A DNA stretch of 64,000 nucleotides, taken from Phycisphaeraceae bacterium. Its GTDB lineage: Bacteria; Planctomycetota; Phycisphaerae; Phycisphaerales; Phycisphaeraceae. Positions within the stretch are counted from its first letter, which is position 1; each line of letters begins with the position of its first letter. Shown here piece after piece: positions 26,273 through 35,045 of this stretch. The translations under genes were made by a program, and so were the position numbers. The notes under the pieces were generated by a model. The model saw nothing but the letters and a program-made list of their open reading frames with translations. It searched no databases and was not told where the DNA came from. Where the stretch lies: positions 124,001 to 188,000 of the forward strand of contig JAJDCY010000023.1 of the NCBI GenBank assembly GCA_029260595.1. Reading direction: 5' to 3'.

Positions 26273-26495
26273 AGGCCTCCCTGCGAAACCACCTGATGAC
26301 GCGTCGTGCGCGGCCCGGCAAGGTCGGAATCGGTCGCGGGAGTATACCGGGTGCGGTGGCCACGAACCAAAGCGAACCAACGGGCAGGCACCCGGCCGGG
26401 GCGTTGCGATACACAGCCTTGTTGCATCGTCGCCCGCAGTCGACACAATGGAGCCGCGCCGTCGGCGGCCACCGCCGGCCAGGGGATCCATCCTT

Positions 26496-27686
26496 ATGGC
26501 AGCCGTATGCTTTTACTTCCAGGTCCACCAGCCGCGACGGCTGCGGCGGTACAGCGTCTTCGATGCGGGCACCGATTACTTCGACGAGCACCGCAACCAC
26601 GAGATCCTCGATAAGGTCACTAATAAGTGCTACGAGCCGGCGACCAGGCTGCTGCTCAACCTGGTCCGCGAGTGGGACGGGCGGTTCAAGGTCGCGTTCT
26701 CGATCACCGGCTGTGCGATCGAACAGTTCAAACAAAATCGCCCGGAACTGATCAAACTGTTCCAGGAGTTGGCCGCGACCGGGTGCGTCGAGTTCCTCGC
26801 CGAAACGTACCACCACAGCTTGGCGTTCCTATACAGCCGCGACGAATTCAACGAACAGCTAAGGCTGCATGAGGCGATGGTCAGCGAGCTGTTCGGCCAA
26901 ACGCCGCAGGTCTTCCGCAACACCGAGCTGATCTACAACAACGAGTTGGCCGCGTATATCGGCAGCCTCGGGCGGTACCGCGGGGTCATCGCCGAGGGCG
27001 CCGACCACGTCCTGGGGTACCGGTCGCCAAACTACCTCTACCACGCGCCCGGGGCGCCGGACATGCGGCTGCTGCTGAAAAACTACCGGTTAAGCGACGA
27101 CATCGCGTTTCGCTTTTCGAACCGTGACTGGGCCGAGTGGCCGCTGACGTCGGAGAAGTTCGCCAAGTGGGTCAGCCAGATCAATGGCGACGGGCACGTG
27201 TGCAACCTCTTCATGGACTACGAAACCTTCGGCGAGCACCAGTGGGCCGAGACGGGGATATTCGAATTCCTTGAAACGCTTCCTGAAAAAGTCCTTGCCG
27301 ATAGCGACAACGTGTTTCTCACGCCCAGCGAGTGCATCGACACACACGCACCCGTCGGCGAGTACGACGTGCCCCATATGATCAGTTGGGCCGACACGGA
27401 ACGCGACCTGTCCGCATGGCTGGGCAACGCGATGCAGTCCAACGCGCTGCACGAGCTGTACAAACTCGAATCCCACGTCAAAGAGACCGGCGACGACGAA
27501 TTGATCGCCGACTGGCGGATGCTCACGACGAGCGATCACTTCTATTACATGTGCACGAAGTACTTCGCCGACGGGGACGTGCACAAGTACTTCAACCCGT
27601 ATGAGTCGCCGTACGACAGCTACATCAACTTCATGAACGTGCTGGACAACATGCGCAGCCGCATGGAAGAAGTCGTCGCGACTTAG
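26496..27686 (+). CDS. GH57 family alpha-amylase-like glycoside hydrolase
   Basis: A cytoplasmic glycoside hydrolase family 57 enzyme, acting on alpha-glucans. Start ATG 26496 after AGGGGA. The protein begins AAVCFYFQVHQPRRLRRY, the first GH57 motif with HQP at 11-13. The nucleophile Glu lies in VFRNTELIYNNE (Glu 144), and the acid/base Asp in FMDYETFGEHQW (Asp 241). 396 residues with no signal peptide. It stands alone, divergent from alaS, with a 223-base intergenic space likely holding both promoters. Glycogen breakdown or remodelling is a fair guess, but the substrate is not shown. Confidence 0.9.
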   Translation: MAAVCFYFQVHQPRRLRRYSVFDAGTDYFDEHRNHEILDKVTNKCYEPATRLLLNLVREWDGRFKVAFSITGCAIEQFKQNRPELIKLFQELAATGCVEFLAETYHHSLAFLYSRDEFNEQLRLHEAMVSELFGQTPQVFRNTELIYNNELAAYIGSLGRYRGVIAEGADHVLGYRSPNYLYHAPGAPDMRLLLKNYRLSDDIAFRFSNRDWAEWPLTSEKFAKWVSQINGDGHVCNLFMDYETFGEHQWAETGIFEFLETLPEKVLADSDNVFLTPSECIDTHAPVGEYDVPHMISWADTERDLSAWLGNAMQSNALHELYKLESHVKETGDDELIADWRMLTTSDHFYYMCTKYFADGDVHKYFNPYESPYDSYINFMNVLDNMRSRMEEVVAT

Positions 27687-27780
27687 ACCCGCCCGGTGCC
27701 TGGGTCGGGCGAGCGAACGGGGTCAATTGCGCCCCACCCACAGCCAATCTCACGATCAACTCATCGCCTCGAAGCACAAC

Positions 27781-27813
27781 AAAAAAACCGGCCACCCCCG
27801 ATGGGATGGCCGG
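27781..27813 (-). terminator. Strong rho-independent terminator
   Basis: On the minus strand CCGGCCATCCC pairs with GGGTGGCCGG (27788-27813), followed by seven T (27781-27787). It ends the pseudopilin gene at 27842. Confidence 0.9.
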
Positions 27814-27841
27814 CTGATGTTCAACAACTTGTGGCTTACAA

Positions 27842-28537
27842 TTACGAACCCAGAACGTTGGCGGTGCCCGAGTAGATCATGAAAGCGTCACCCGCACCGG
27901 TCTGATCGTCGCCGAACAGGAAGTCGTCGGCGTCGTTGGTCGTGTCGTTTCCGTACTTGGTCGTGTGGTCCTCTGACGACTGCTCGAGCGTGACGTGGTT
28001 GTCATTCCAACCGAGGCTGCCACGCCAGTCGCCGGCGTCCGACGTCCAGATACTCTTGGCTGCGGCAGCCGTCGCCCCGCCCTCGGCGCGATCGCTGAGC
28101 ACGATGGCTTCGGCATTGAGCGTGTCACGCCACTCGACCTGCTCGTTGGCTGACGCGATATTCAGCATCGCGTAGGAGTAGTTCTGGGTCGTCACGTCGC
28201 CGTTCGTCCAGGTGGTCTTGACGTCAACCGGGGCAACCGCGTAATCGCCGGGGAAGAAGCCGGCCTCAAGCAACCGCTCGAAGTTCTCTTCGACCTCGGA
28301 GTCCTCCGCACCACTCTCTAGCAGGCCCTCGGGCGTCATCCCGGGGTAGTACGTCTTGTTGCCCTGGGCGAATGTGACCAAAGCGTTGTGGATGCCGCGG
28401 ACCTGGGTCGAGTTTTGCATCTGACGGGCGGTGCGCCGGGCGGCACCTAGAGCAGGCAACAGGATGCCGATCAGCAGGGCGATGATGGAGATCACCACCA
28501 ACAGCTCGATCAGCGTAAATGCTTTGGTTCGTTTCAT
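27842..28537 (-). CDS. Pseudopilin-like protein (prepilin N-terminal leader), copy A
   Basis: A 231-residue protein with the prepilin leader [20 protein letters not shown], cut before Phe by a prepilin peptidase and methylated there in known cases. The rest of the helix is LLPALGAARRTARQMQ. The C-terminal body is shared with the three genes at 54454-57040: [48 protein letters not shown] and the block LGWNDNHVTLE. I take it as a member of a Phycisphaerae-type II secretion/pilus-like family; cargo or role unknown. ATG 28537 has AGGAG upstream. It stands apart from its paralogues by 26 kb. Confidence 0.88.
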   Translation of the reverse strand: MKRTKAFTLIELLVVISIIALLIGILLPALGAARRTARQMQNSTQVRGIHNALVTFAQGNKTYYPGMTPEGLLESGAEDSEVEENFERLLEAGFFPGDYAVAPVDVKTTWTNGDVTTQNYSYAMLNIASANEQVEWRDTLNAEAIVLSDRAEGGATAAAAKSIWTSDAGDWRGSLGWNDNHVTLEQSSEDHTTKYGNDTTNDADDFLFGDDQTGAGDAFMIYSGTANVLGS

Positions 28538-28739
28538 GACAAGGCTCCTATGAAAAAAGGAAGGAAAATAATACGTCCAATACGTTGGTCTAACATCCGT
28601 TGTTGCGGGGTGCGTGGGTTCAAAACGCCGCAGCTCCTTACAGGCTCGCCCGCGTTGACCTCACACCAACACACATCCGACTTCCCCACAACCATGTCTT
28701 TCTCACCCTGAGGGATACCTGGCGGGTCTAACGCTCTTT
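28538..28739 (-). promoter_or_regulatory. About 195-base untranslated leader of pseudopilin copy A
   Basis: The region between the promoter at 28740-28769 and the ATG has no open frame. It is purine/T-rich near the ribosome site (AGGAGCC). A leader of nearly the same length precedes the paralogue at 54454, but I see no long shared sequence. Confidence 0.45.
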
Positions 28740-28769
28740 ATTATACGCGCTCCGCTGCGAATAGATCAA
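28740..28769 (-). promoter_or_regulatory. Sigma-70-like promoter of pseudopilin copy A
   Basis: On the minus strand TTGATC (28764-28769) and a perfect TATAAT (28740-28745) lie 18 bases apart. Confidence 0.65.
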
Positions 28770-28919
28770 GCCTGCGCCCGCGTCAGCCCGTAACTCAGGC
28801 GGCGCTTCGGATCGCCCACTATGGCTATCGCATCACAATCTATTGATAAATTAGAACTTACGTGACGGGCGGAGAGTTTTCCCCACGAAGCGTCCGACCA
28901 AACATCCCCTACCAACATG

Positions 28920-29123
28920 TCATCCCGCCATCTTTAGCCGCGTCGCCACCGCCGGGGCATCACCGCGCCGTACCCACACGCTGGACCGCCCACGCTGGCC
29001 GTGCACCTCGGTCAGCCGCGTCAGATACGCCGTGAGGCTATCCTGGTCGAACGCCGCGAGGAATTCCTGCTCAGCCGTCTGGTTACGGTGACGGATCGCA
29101 TCGATGATCTGCTGTTTTTCCAA
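28920..29123 (-). CDS. Small conserved-looking protein with TTG start
   Basis: A 67-residue protein reading (M)EKQQIIDAIRHRNQTAEQEFL, FDQDSLTAYLTRLTEVHG and RGRSSVWVRRGDAPAVATRLK. I choose the TTG at 29123 because GAGG lies eight bases before it and the residues upstream in the open frame (to 29306) are of different character. The sequence resembles a small protein I recall from planctomycetes with a G-RGR-S-VWVR end; I know no function. It looks helical in its first two thirds. No partner gene is obvious nearby. Confidence 0.7.
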   Translation of the reverse strand: MEKQQIIDAIRHRNQTAEQEFLAAFDQDSLTAYLTRLTEVHGQRGRSSVWVRRGDAPAVATRLKMAG

Positions 29124-29445
29124 GGGTGGTGACCTCGCGTTAAGGGATCCTGAAATACGCCACGCCGTTGCCTGTGATGCGTCCGCACATCCGGCGCCTC
29201 TGCATCGACTGACCCTGGGGGGCGACTTGAGCGTGTAACCGGTGTGGACCTGACACACCGACGCGCCCGCCCGTACAACCGGCATCACCGCTACAAACTG
29301 CCCCAACCCGCCGTCGCCCCGCAGCGTTGAGCCGCTAAGACTCCACCGCTACATTGAGGCTGCCGGACGCGGTCGCACGCTCGCTTAGACTCGCGTTTGG
29401 GGTTCAATTGACACCGCCCTGACCGACCGGCCCGAGGAGCCAGCC
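29124..29445. other. Intergenic gap between divergent small genes
   Basis: 322 bases. Apart from the ribosome sites of the two flanking genes I see no open frame, clear promoter or repeat. Confidence 0.5.
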
Positions 29446-29826
29446 ATGGGAATCACCGTCAACAGCCCGTTCAGCGGCAAGCCCGTCAAGGTCCGCGATC
29501 AGGACGTCGGCCGAGCCGTTCGCGACGAAGAAAACCGCATCTTCTACGTCCTGCCCAAAAGCGATCAGACCGGGTACTACGGCGCCCCGACACGGGCCGG
29601 CGGCCCCAAGGACGAGCAATGCGCGATCGAGATGGAAGCCAAACTGGCCACCGCCCAGCAGGCCAGCCAGGCCGCCGCCCGCCCACCGGTCCACGACGCC
29701 ACGGGCAAAAAACGCTCGGGCATCGGCTCCAAGATCCTCCTGTTAGCACTGATCGCCGCCGCCGCTGCGGCCGCCTACCTATATATGACTCAGCCTGAGA
29801 TCCTCGACTCGCTCACTGGCCCATAG
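29446..29826 (+). CDS. Small single-pass membrane protein of unknown function
   Basis: 126 residues. The N-terminal 60 residues form a small soluble domain (GITVNSPFSGKPVKVRDQDVG, RIFYVLPKSDQTGYYGAPTRAGGPKD), then an Ala/Gln-rich linker, then one membrane helix near the end (SKILLLALIAAAAAAAYLYM) with a short outside tail. GAGGAG precedes the ATG by seven bases. It is the first gene of a run that continues with the oligopeptide-binding protein. I do not recognise the family. Confidence 0.75.
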   Translation: MGITVNSPFSGKPVKVRDQDVGRAVRDEENRIFYVLPKSDQTGYYGAPTRAGGPKDEQCAIEMEAKLATAQQASQAAARPPVHDATGKKRSGIGSKILLLALIAAAAAAAYLYMTQPEILDSLTGP

Positions 29827-29872
29827 CCCCAACTCGCTCCGGCGAGTGCCCAGCCATACGAAACCCCCTCTC

Positions 29873-31624
29873 ATGAAACATTTTCTCGCGTCGATCGTTG
29901 CTGTGGCTCTGCTCTTGGCAACCGGGTGTGGCGACGCCCCGCAGGAAGCGGACTTTCGCTTCATCTCGACCAGTGCCCACCACTTCCTCGACCCCCAAAA
30001 AATGAGTTGGTCGCATGACATCCGTGTAATCGAGTGTCTCTTCGAGACGCTGGTCCGGGTCAACCCCCTCAGCGACGACATCGAGCCGGCCGCGGCCGAG
30101 CGATGGTCGGTCAGCGACGACGGGCTGACCTACACCTTCCACCTCCGCCCCAACGCCCGCTGGAGCAACGGCGACCCCGTCACCGCGAACGACTTTATCT
30201 ACGCCTGGCGGCGCGGCATGCTCCCCGACCTCGCCGCCGACTACACCCAGTTGTTCTATGTGATTGACGGGGCCAAGGCGTTTTTTGATTGGCGTGTCGA
30301 CCAGCTCGAAGACTATTTAGCACCCGACGCCGCGACCGGCCACACCACGACGAATGCACATCAACTCTGGTCGCGAGCGCAACAGCGCTTCGCTGAAACT
30401 GTTGGCATCAAAGCGGAGAACGACCACACGCTCGTCATCCGCCTGGCGCGCCCAACCGCGTACTTCCTTGAATTGTGTGCCTTCGCCACGCTCATGCCCG
30501 TCCACCCCGCCAGCGTCGAGCAGCACGTCACACTCAACGAGTCCTCAGGCATGCTCGTCCAGAACCCCGTCTGGACCAAGCCCGAGCACATCGTCGGCAA
30601 CGGCCCTTACACCCTGACCACCTGGGAGTTCAAACGCCGGCTGCTCCTGACCGCCAACCCGCACTACTGGGACCGCGCATCGATGGGCAACGAGAGCATC
30701 ATGGAGTTGATCGTCGAGAACCCACAAACCGCCTTGCTCAAATACGACCAGGGCGAAGCCGATTGGCTGCCCAGCATCCCGACCGCGTTGCCGATCGCAG
30801 CCGACCTGGTCGCCTCCAGCCGCGACGACATCCACACCGGCCCCGCGGCCGGCACCTACTTCTACAACTTCAACTGCCTACCCAAGTTCGCCGATGGCAC
30901 ACCGAATCCATTGGCCGACTCCCGCGTCCGCCGCGCACTGTCGATGGCGATCGATCGGCAGGTGATCGTCAACAAAGTCACGCGCCTCGGCGACCGCCAG
31001 CCCACGGCATCAACATTCATCCCCCCCGACACTCTCCCCGGCTACTCCCCCCCTGCCGACGAATCGCCCGCGCGTTTCGACCCCACGGCCGCAAGAGCCT
31101 TGCTCGCCACGGCCGGCTACTCCCACGGTGCCGCCCTGACCGGCCTATCGATCCTCTACAACACCGAGGGCGGCCACAGCGCGATTGCCCAGCAGATCAA
31201 ACACTCCTGGCAGACCCACCTCGGCGTCACCGTCCAACTCCAAGCCGTCGAGAGCACCCACTTCAGCGAACGCCTGAAAAACCAGGACTACACCATCTGC
31301 CGGTCGAGCTGGTTCGGCGACTACCGCGACCCGACGACCTTCCTCGACAAGTTCCTCACCGGCAACGGCAACAACGACTGCGCGTGGAGCGACCCCGACT
31401 TCGACCGCCTCATGGCCGATGCCGCCGCCGAGCGAAACCCCGCCGCCCGCCTCGCGCTGCTCCGCGCGGCCGAACACCTCATGCTCCAGGCCCAACCGAT
31501 CGCGCCGATCTACCATTACATCAACCTGTGGGTCTACAACCCGCGCCGCGTCACCGGCCTGCCGCTGAACCCCTGGAAGATCCGCCGGCTGGACCGCGTC
31601 CGAGTCTCACGCTCTGATCGTTAA
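29873..31624 (+). CDS. Peptide ABC transporter substrate-binding lipoprotein (OppA-like)
   Basis: Binds oligopeptides or similar solutes outside the membrane and hands them to an ABC permease. I start at MKHFLASIVAVALLLATGC (ATG 29873); lipid Cys 19. Family marks of SBP_bac_5: SWSHDIRVIECLFETLVRV, AAAERWSVSDDGLTYTFHLRPNARWSNGDPVTANDFIYAWRR (read in parts), VGNGPYTLTTWEFKRRLLLTANPHYWD, RRALSMAIDRQVIVNKV and YRDPTTFLDKFL. 583 residues. Six bases separate its stop from the permease gene. Confidence 0.94.
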   Translation: MKHFLASIVAVALLLATGCGDAPQEADFRFISTSAHHFLDPQKMSWSHDIRVIECLFETLVRVNPLSDDIEPAAAERWSVSDDGLTYTFHLRPNARWSNGDPVTANDFIYAWRRGMLPDLAADYTQLFYVIDGAKAFFDWRVDQLEDYLAPDAATGHTTTNAHQLWSRAQQRFAETVGIKAENDHTLVIRLARPTAYFLELCAFATLMPVHPASVEQHVTLNESSGMLVQNPVWTKPEHIVGNGPYTLTTWEFKRRLLLTANPHYWDRASMGNESIMELIVENPQTALLKYDQGEADWLPSIPTALPIAADLVASSRDDIHTGPAAGTYFYNFNCLPKFADGTPNPLADSRVRRALSMAIDRQVIVNKVTRLGDRQPTASTFIPPDTLPGYSPPADESPARFDPTAARALLATAGYSHGAALTGLSILYNTEGGHSAIAQQIKHSWQTHLGVTVQLQAVESTHFSERLKNQDYTICRSSWFGDYRDPTTFLDKFLTGNGNNDCAWSDPDFDRLMADAAAERNPAARLALLRAAEHLMLQAQPIAPIYHYINLWVYNPRRVTGLPLNPWKIRRLDRVRVSRSDR

Positions 31625-31630
31625 GCCCCC

Positions 31631-32554
31631 ATGCCCCGACTGATCCTCTCACGCCTGGTGCAACTCCCGCTGATCCTCGGCGTGATCTTCATCGCCACGT
31701 TCGCGTTGGCCTGGATCATCCCCGGCAACCCGCTCGAGCGCCCCGAAGGCCAGCGCCCACCCGTGGCCGTACAGCAAGCCATGCTCCGCCAATACAACCT
31801 CGACGACCCCTGGCGGTTCGCGGCCGGCTACCTCAAAGGCGTCCTGCTCGAAGGTGACTTCGGCCCCAGCCTCCGCTACGGCAGCCAACGGGTTAATGAC
31901 ATCCTCGCCGCCGGCCTCCCGGTCAACATCCAACTCGGCGCAGCCGCACTCGCCGTCGCGCTGTTCGTCGGCCTGGGCACCGGCGTCATCGGCGCGCTGC
32001 GGCCGGGCTCCGCGCTCGACCTGACCAGCCTCGGTGTCGCGCTAGTCGGTATCAGCCTCCCAACCTTTGTCACCGGTTCGGTGTTGCTCGTCGTGTTCGC
32101 GGGCGTGTTGCGTTGGATGCCCGTCGGCGGCTGGGGGACGCCCTCACAAATCATCCTCCCCGCCATCACCCTCGGCATCGCGCCCGCGGCCTACATCGCG
32201 CGCCTGATCCGCATCGGGCTGACCGAAGTCATGACCAGCGACTACATCCGCACCGCCCGCGCCAAAGGCGCCTCGCCGCACCGCGTCGTCTTCCGCCACG
32301 CACTCAAGGTCGCCTTCCTCCCCGTGCTCAGCTTCCTCGGCCCCGCCGCCGCCGCCGCGATGACCGGATCCTTCGTCGTCGAGCGCGTCTTCAACATCCC
32401 CGGCCTCGGCGAGCACTTCGTCAAAGCCGTCCTCAACAAAGACCAGTTCCTCATCCTCGGCGTCGTCCTGGTCTACGCATCGATCCTGGTCACCTTCAAC
32501 CTGATCGTCGACGTCGCCTACGCCTGGGTCGACCCTCGCATCGAACTCGCCTAA
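31631..32554 (+). CDS. Oligopeptide ABC transporter permease (OppB-like)
   Basis: An inner membrane permease with about six helices and the conserved cytoplasmic EAA-type loop DYIRTARAKGASPHRVVFRHAL. The N-terminus ILSRLVQLPLILGVIFIATFALAWIIPGNP is characteristic of OppB/DppB. 307 residues. The partner OppC permease and the OppD/F ATPases do not follow; the next genes are a sodium-pump set. The transporter must therefore use components encoded elsewhere or be incomplete. Confidence 0.93.
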   Translation: MPRLILSRLVQLPLILGVIFIATFALAWIIPGNPLERPEGQRPPVAVQQAMLRQYNLDDPWRFAAGYLKGVLLEGDFGPSLRYGSQRVNDILAAGLPVNIQLGAAALAVALFVGLGTGVIGALRPGSALDLTSLGVALVGISLPTFVTGSVLLVVFAGVLRWMPVGGWGTPSQIILPAITLGIAPAAYIARLIRIGLTEVMTSDYIRTARAKGASPHRVVFRHALKVAFLPVLSFLGPAAAAAMTGSFVVERVFNIPGLGEHFVKAVLNKDQFLILGVVLVYASILVTFNLIVDVAYAWVDPRIELA

Positions 32555-32653
32555 CCCCCCGCCAACGCCCACACCGGCCCAACCGACTCACTCGTTTCAC
32601 AACCTGAAAAACGCTATGCTTTCGGTCTCAACCACGACCCCGGAGCCCGACCG

Positions 32654-32965
32654 TTGCTATTCACCGCAGCCGCCAACGCCGCCACGATGACCGACCGCCT
32701 CGGCGAAGCGATCACACTCGCCATCGTCGGCATGCTCGTGGTGTTCACGGCGCTCTGCCTGACCGCGGTTGTGATCGTCCTGCTCAATCGGTGGGACGAC
32801 ATGCGCAGCCCTCCCGAACCCGGTACACCGGCGACCGATGGCCCGCGCACCGCGCGGTCCGACCAGCAGAGACTCATCGCCGTCATCGCCGCAGCCGCCA
32901 CCGCGGCGATCGGCGCCCCGGTCCGCGTGCGTGATGTACAACCGGCCGGACGTACAACCCACTGA
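32654..32965 (+). CDS. Sodium-pump decarboxylase gamma subunit (OadG-like)
   Basis: A small membrane subunit that assembles the sodium-translocating decarboxylase. One helix: GEAITLAIVGMLVVFTALCLTAVVIVLL, then a soluble tail with a Pro-rich stretch and QQRLIAVIAAAATAAIGAPVRVR, typical of OadG in this kind of operon. The start is TTG at 32654 with GGAG upstream; ATG 32687 is the alternative. 103 residues. The biotin carrier and beta subunit genes follow in order. Confidence 0.83.
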   Translation: MLFTAAANAATMTDRLGEAITLAIVGMLVVFTALCLTAVVIVLLNRWDDMRSPPEPGTPATDGPRTARSDQQRLIAVIAAAATAAIGAPVRVRDVQPAGRTTH

Positions 32966-33047
32966 CTGGGCCAACCGCTAACAAGCGCAACGCCCGACGC
33001 CCGCGTATGACCCGCCGGCGAAACCTTTTGAATCATTGAGGTCTGCC

Positions 33048-33374
33048 ATGAAGCTTCGGATCACGGTTCAAGGTGTTGCGTACGATGTCGATGTCGAAGT
33101 GCTTGACGCCACCGGCTCAACCGAAGGCCTGCCCGCCGCCCCACCACCGGCTTCAGGGGGGGGCGGCGAAGTAGCCAGCCCCATCGCGGGCACCGTGTTC
33201 GATCTCCGCGTCAAGCCCGGCGACACCGTCCAGATCAACGACACACTGCTCGTCCTCGAAGCCATGAAGATGGAGTCCAACGTCGTCTCCACCCTCGCAG
33301 GCACCGTCAGCGAAGTCTGCGTCAAGCTCGGCGAAAGCGTCGCGCACGACCAGGTGCTCGTTCGCCTAACGTAA
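33048..33374 (+). CDS. Biotin carboxyl carrier protein of a decarboxylase
   Basis: Carries the carboxyl group on biotin. ATG 33048 after GAGG; a frame to 33036 adds four residues. N-terminal beta strand pair MKLRITVQGVAYDVDVEVL, a Pro/Ala/Gly linker, then the biotinyl domain with VASPIAGTVFDLRVKPGD and the biotin site EAMKM at 71-75 (Lys 74). 108 residues. It lies between gamma and beta subunits, and birA follows nearby, a logical supply of the biotin-attaching enzyme. Confidence 0.95.
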   Translation: MKLRITVQGVAYDVDVEVLDATGSTEGLPAAPPPASGGGGEVASPIAGTVFDLRVKPGDTVQINDTLLVLEAMKMESNVVSTLAGTVSEVCVKLGESVAHDQVLVRLT

Positions 33375-33428
33375 ACACCCACACGCCCGGCGAGGCCCCT
33401 TTCCGGCCCGCCCCACCCAAGCACACCC

Positions 33429-35027
33429 ATGACCGACGTCCTGGTCAACTACTTTCAGACTTCCGGCTTCGGCCAGGTCACCGCCGGCAACCTGGTGATG
33501 ATCGCCGTCGGGCTCACCTTCATCTTTCTCGCGATTAAAAAAGGCTTCGAGCCGCTGCTGCTCGTGCCCATCGGCTTCGGAATCATCGTCGGCAACATCC
33601 CCTACCTCACCAGCCAACTCTCGCTGGGTGTTTACGACGGGCCGCCTGATCCGGCGTACACCGACCGCGCCTACCTGCCCGACGACATCCTGGTGCGCAC
33701 ACTGGACGGCCGATACACCCGCCTCCCGTCCGCCACCGTATTCCCGCCGGACAAGTACAAACTTGAACGGCTTCCAAACGGCGGGTTCCCCCCGCCCTCG
33801 GCGATCCTCGACACCAGCCACCCACACAGCTACCCCGCGATGAACCTCCGCGTCGAGGACGCCGTCGCGGTGTACGAGCCGGCCGACGCCGCGGGGTATC
33901 TGGCCGACCCGACCGCCTACGCCGACCTGACCGAAACCGAGCGCCGCCCCGACGCCGTCCGCCCCGGCGATGTGATCGCCTTCCACCTGCCCCAAGGCCG
34001 AATCGCCCTCGCCGATGCCCGCAACCACACCGCCGAGCTGCTCACCGAAGACACCGAATGGCCGCAGATCATCCCGGCCGAGCAGATGAACCCGTGGAAC
34101 GCCGGCGTGCTCTGGTTTTTGTACCGCGGGGTCAAGTGGGGGTTCTACCCGGCGCTGATCTTCCTCGGCATCGGCGCGATGACCGACTTCTCCTGCCTAC
34201 TGGCCAATCCAAAACTCTTCCTGCTCGGCGCCGCCGCACAGATCGGAATTTTCGGCGCAATGACACTCGCCGTCCTGCTCGGCTTCGACATGAACCAGGC
34301 CGCCAGCATCGGGATCATTGGCGGCGCCGACGGACCGACCGCGATTTTCGTCACCGCAAAGCTCGCACCGCAGATGCTCGGCCCGATTGCGCTCGCCGCG
34401 TATTCGTACATGGCGCTGGTCCCGATCATCCAGCCCCCGATCATGCGCGCACTGACCACACGCGAGGAACGCCTCATCCGCATGCGTCGCCTGCGACACG
34501 TCTCCAAAGACGTCAAGGTCATCTTCCCGCTCGCCGGGTTCCTGCTCACCGCGTTCATCGCGCCTGGCGGCCTGACGCTGCTGGCCATGCTCTTCTTCGG
34601 CAACCTTCTTAAAGAGTCGCTCGTCACCGAGCGCCTCGCCAAGACCGCCCGCACCTCGATGATCGATATCGTGACCATCCTGCTCGGCCTGACCGTCGGC
34701 GCGACGACCACCGCGTCGAACTTCCTGACCTGGCAGACCGTCGGCATCTTCGTCCTCGGTGCCACCGCGTTCGCCATCGCCACCGCCGGCGGCATCATGT
34801 TTGCCAAGCTCATGGCCCGGTTTACCAGCGAACCGCTCAACCCCCTGATCGGCGCTGCCGGCGTCTCCGCCGTCCCCATGGCCGCACGCGTTGTGCAGGT
34901 CGTCGCCACACAGGAAGACCCGCAAAACCACCTGATCGAACACGCGATGGGGCCCAACGTCGCCGGCGTCATCGGCTCCGCCGTCGCCGCCGGCGTCCTG
35001 CTAAGCAAACTCGCCGTCGTCACCTAA
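33429..35027 (+). CDS. Sodium-pump decarboxylase beta subunit with large insertion
   Basis: The membrane subunit that decarboxylates carboxybiotin and pumps sodium out. Family marks: GFGIIVGNIP, VKWGFYPALIFLGIGAMTDF, LGAAAQIGIFGAM and GIIGGADGPTAIFV (298-304 GGADGPT). 532 residues, well above the usual 400 or so, because about 160 residues are inserted at 60-222 between the first helices and the conserved core. The insert is soluble in character (SATVFPPDKYKLERLPNGGF, VRPGDVIAFHLPQGRIALAD). No carboxyltransferase (alpha) gene is in the window, so the substrate is unknown. Confidence 0.93.
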   Translation: MTDVLVNYFQTSGFGQVTAGNLVMIAVGLTFIFLAIKKGFEPLLLVPIGFGIIVGNIPYLTSQLSLGVYDGPPDPAYTDRAYLPDDILVRTLDGRYTRLPSATVFPPDKYKLERLPNGGFPPPSAILDTSHPHSYPAMNLRVEDAVAVYEPADAAGYLADPTAYADLTETERRPDAVRPGDVIAFHLPQGRIALADARNHTAELLTEDTEWPQIIPAEQMNPWNAGVLWFLYRGVKWGFYPALIFLGIGAMTDFSCLLANPKLFLLGAAAQIGIFGAMTLAVLLGFDMNQAASIGIIGGADGPTAIFVTAKLAPQMLGPIALAAYSYMALVPIIQPPIMRALTTREERLIRMRRLRHVSKDVKVIFPLAGFLLTAFIAPGGLTLLAMLFFGNLLKESLVTERLAKTARTSMIDIVTILLGLTVGATTTASNFLTWQTVGIFVLGATAFAIATAGGIMFAKLMARFTSEPLNPLIGAAGVSAVPMAARVVQVVATQEDPQNHLIEHAMGPNVAGVIGSAVAAGVLLSKLAVVT

Positions 35028-35045
35028 CGATCGCGAGACCTCCCG

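Noticed and set aside
30475-31617. Plus-strand open frame of 380 codons
   Set aside because: It is an out-of-frame reading of the OppA-like gene, with strongly Arg/Pro-biased composition.
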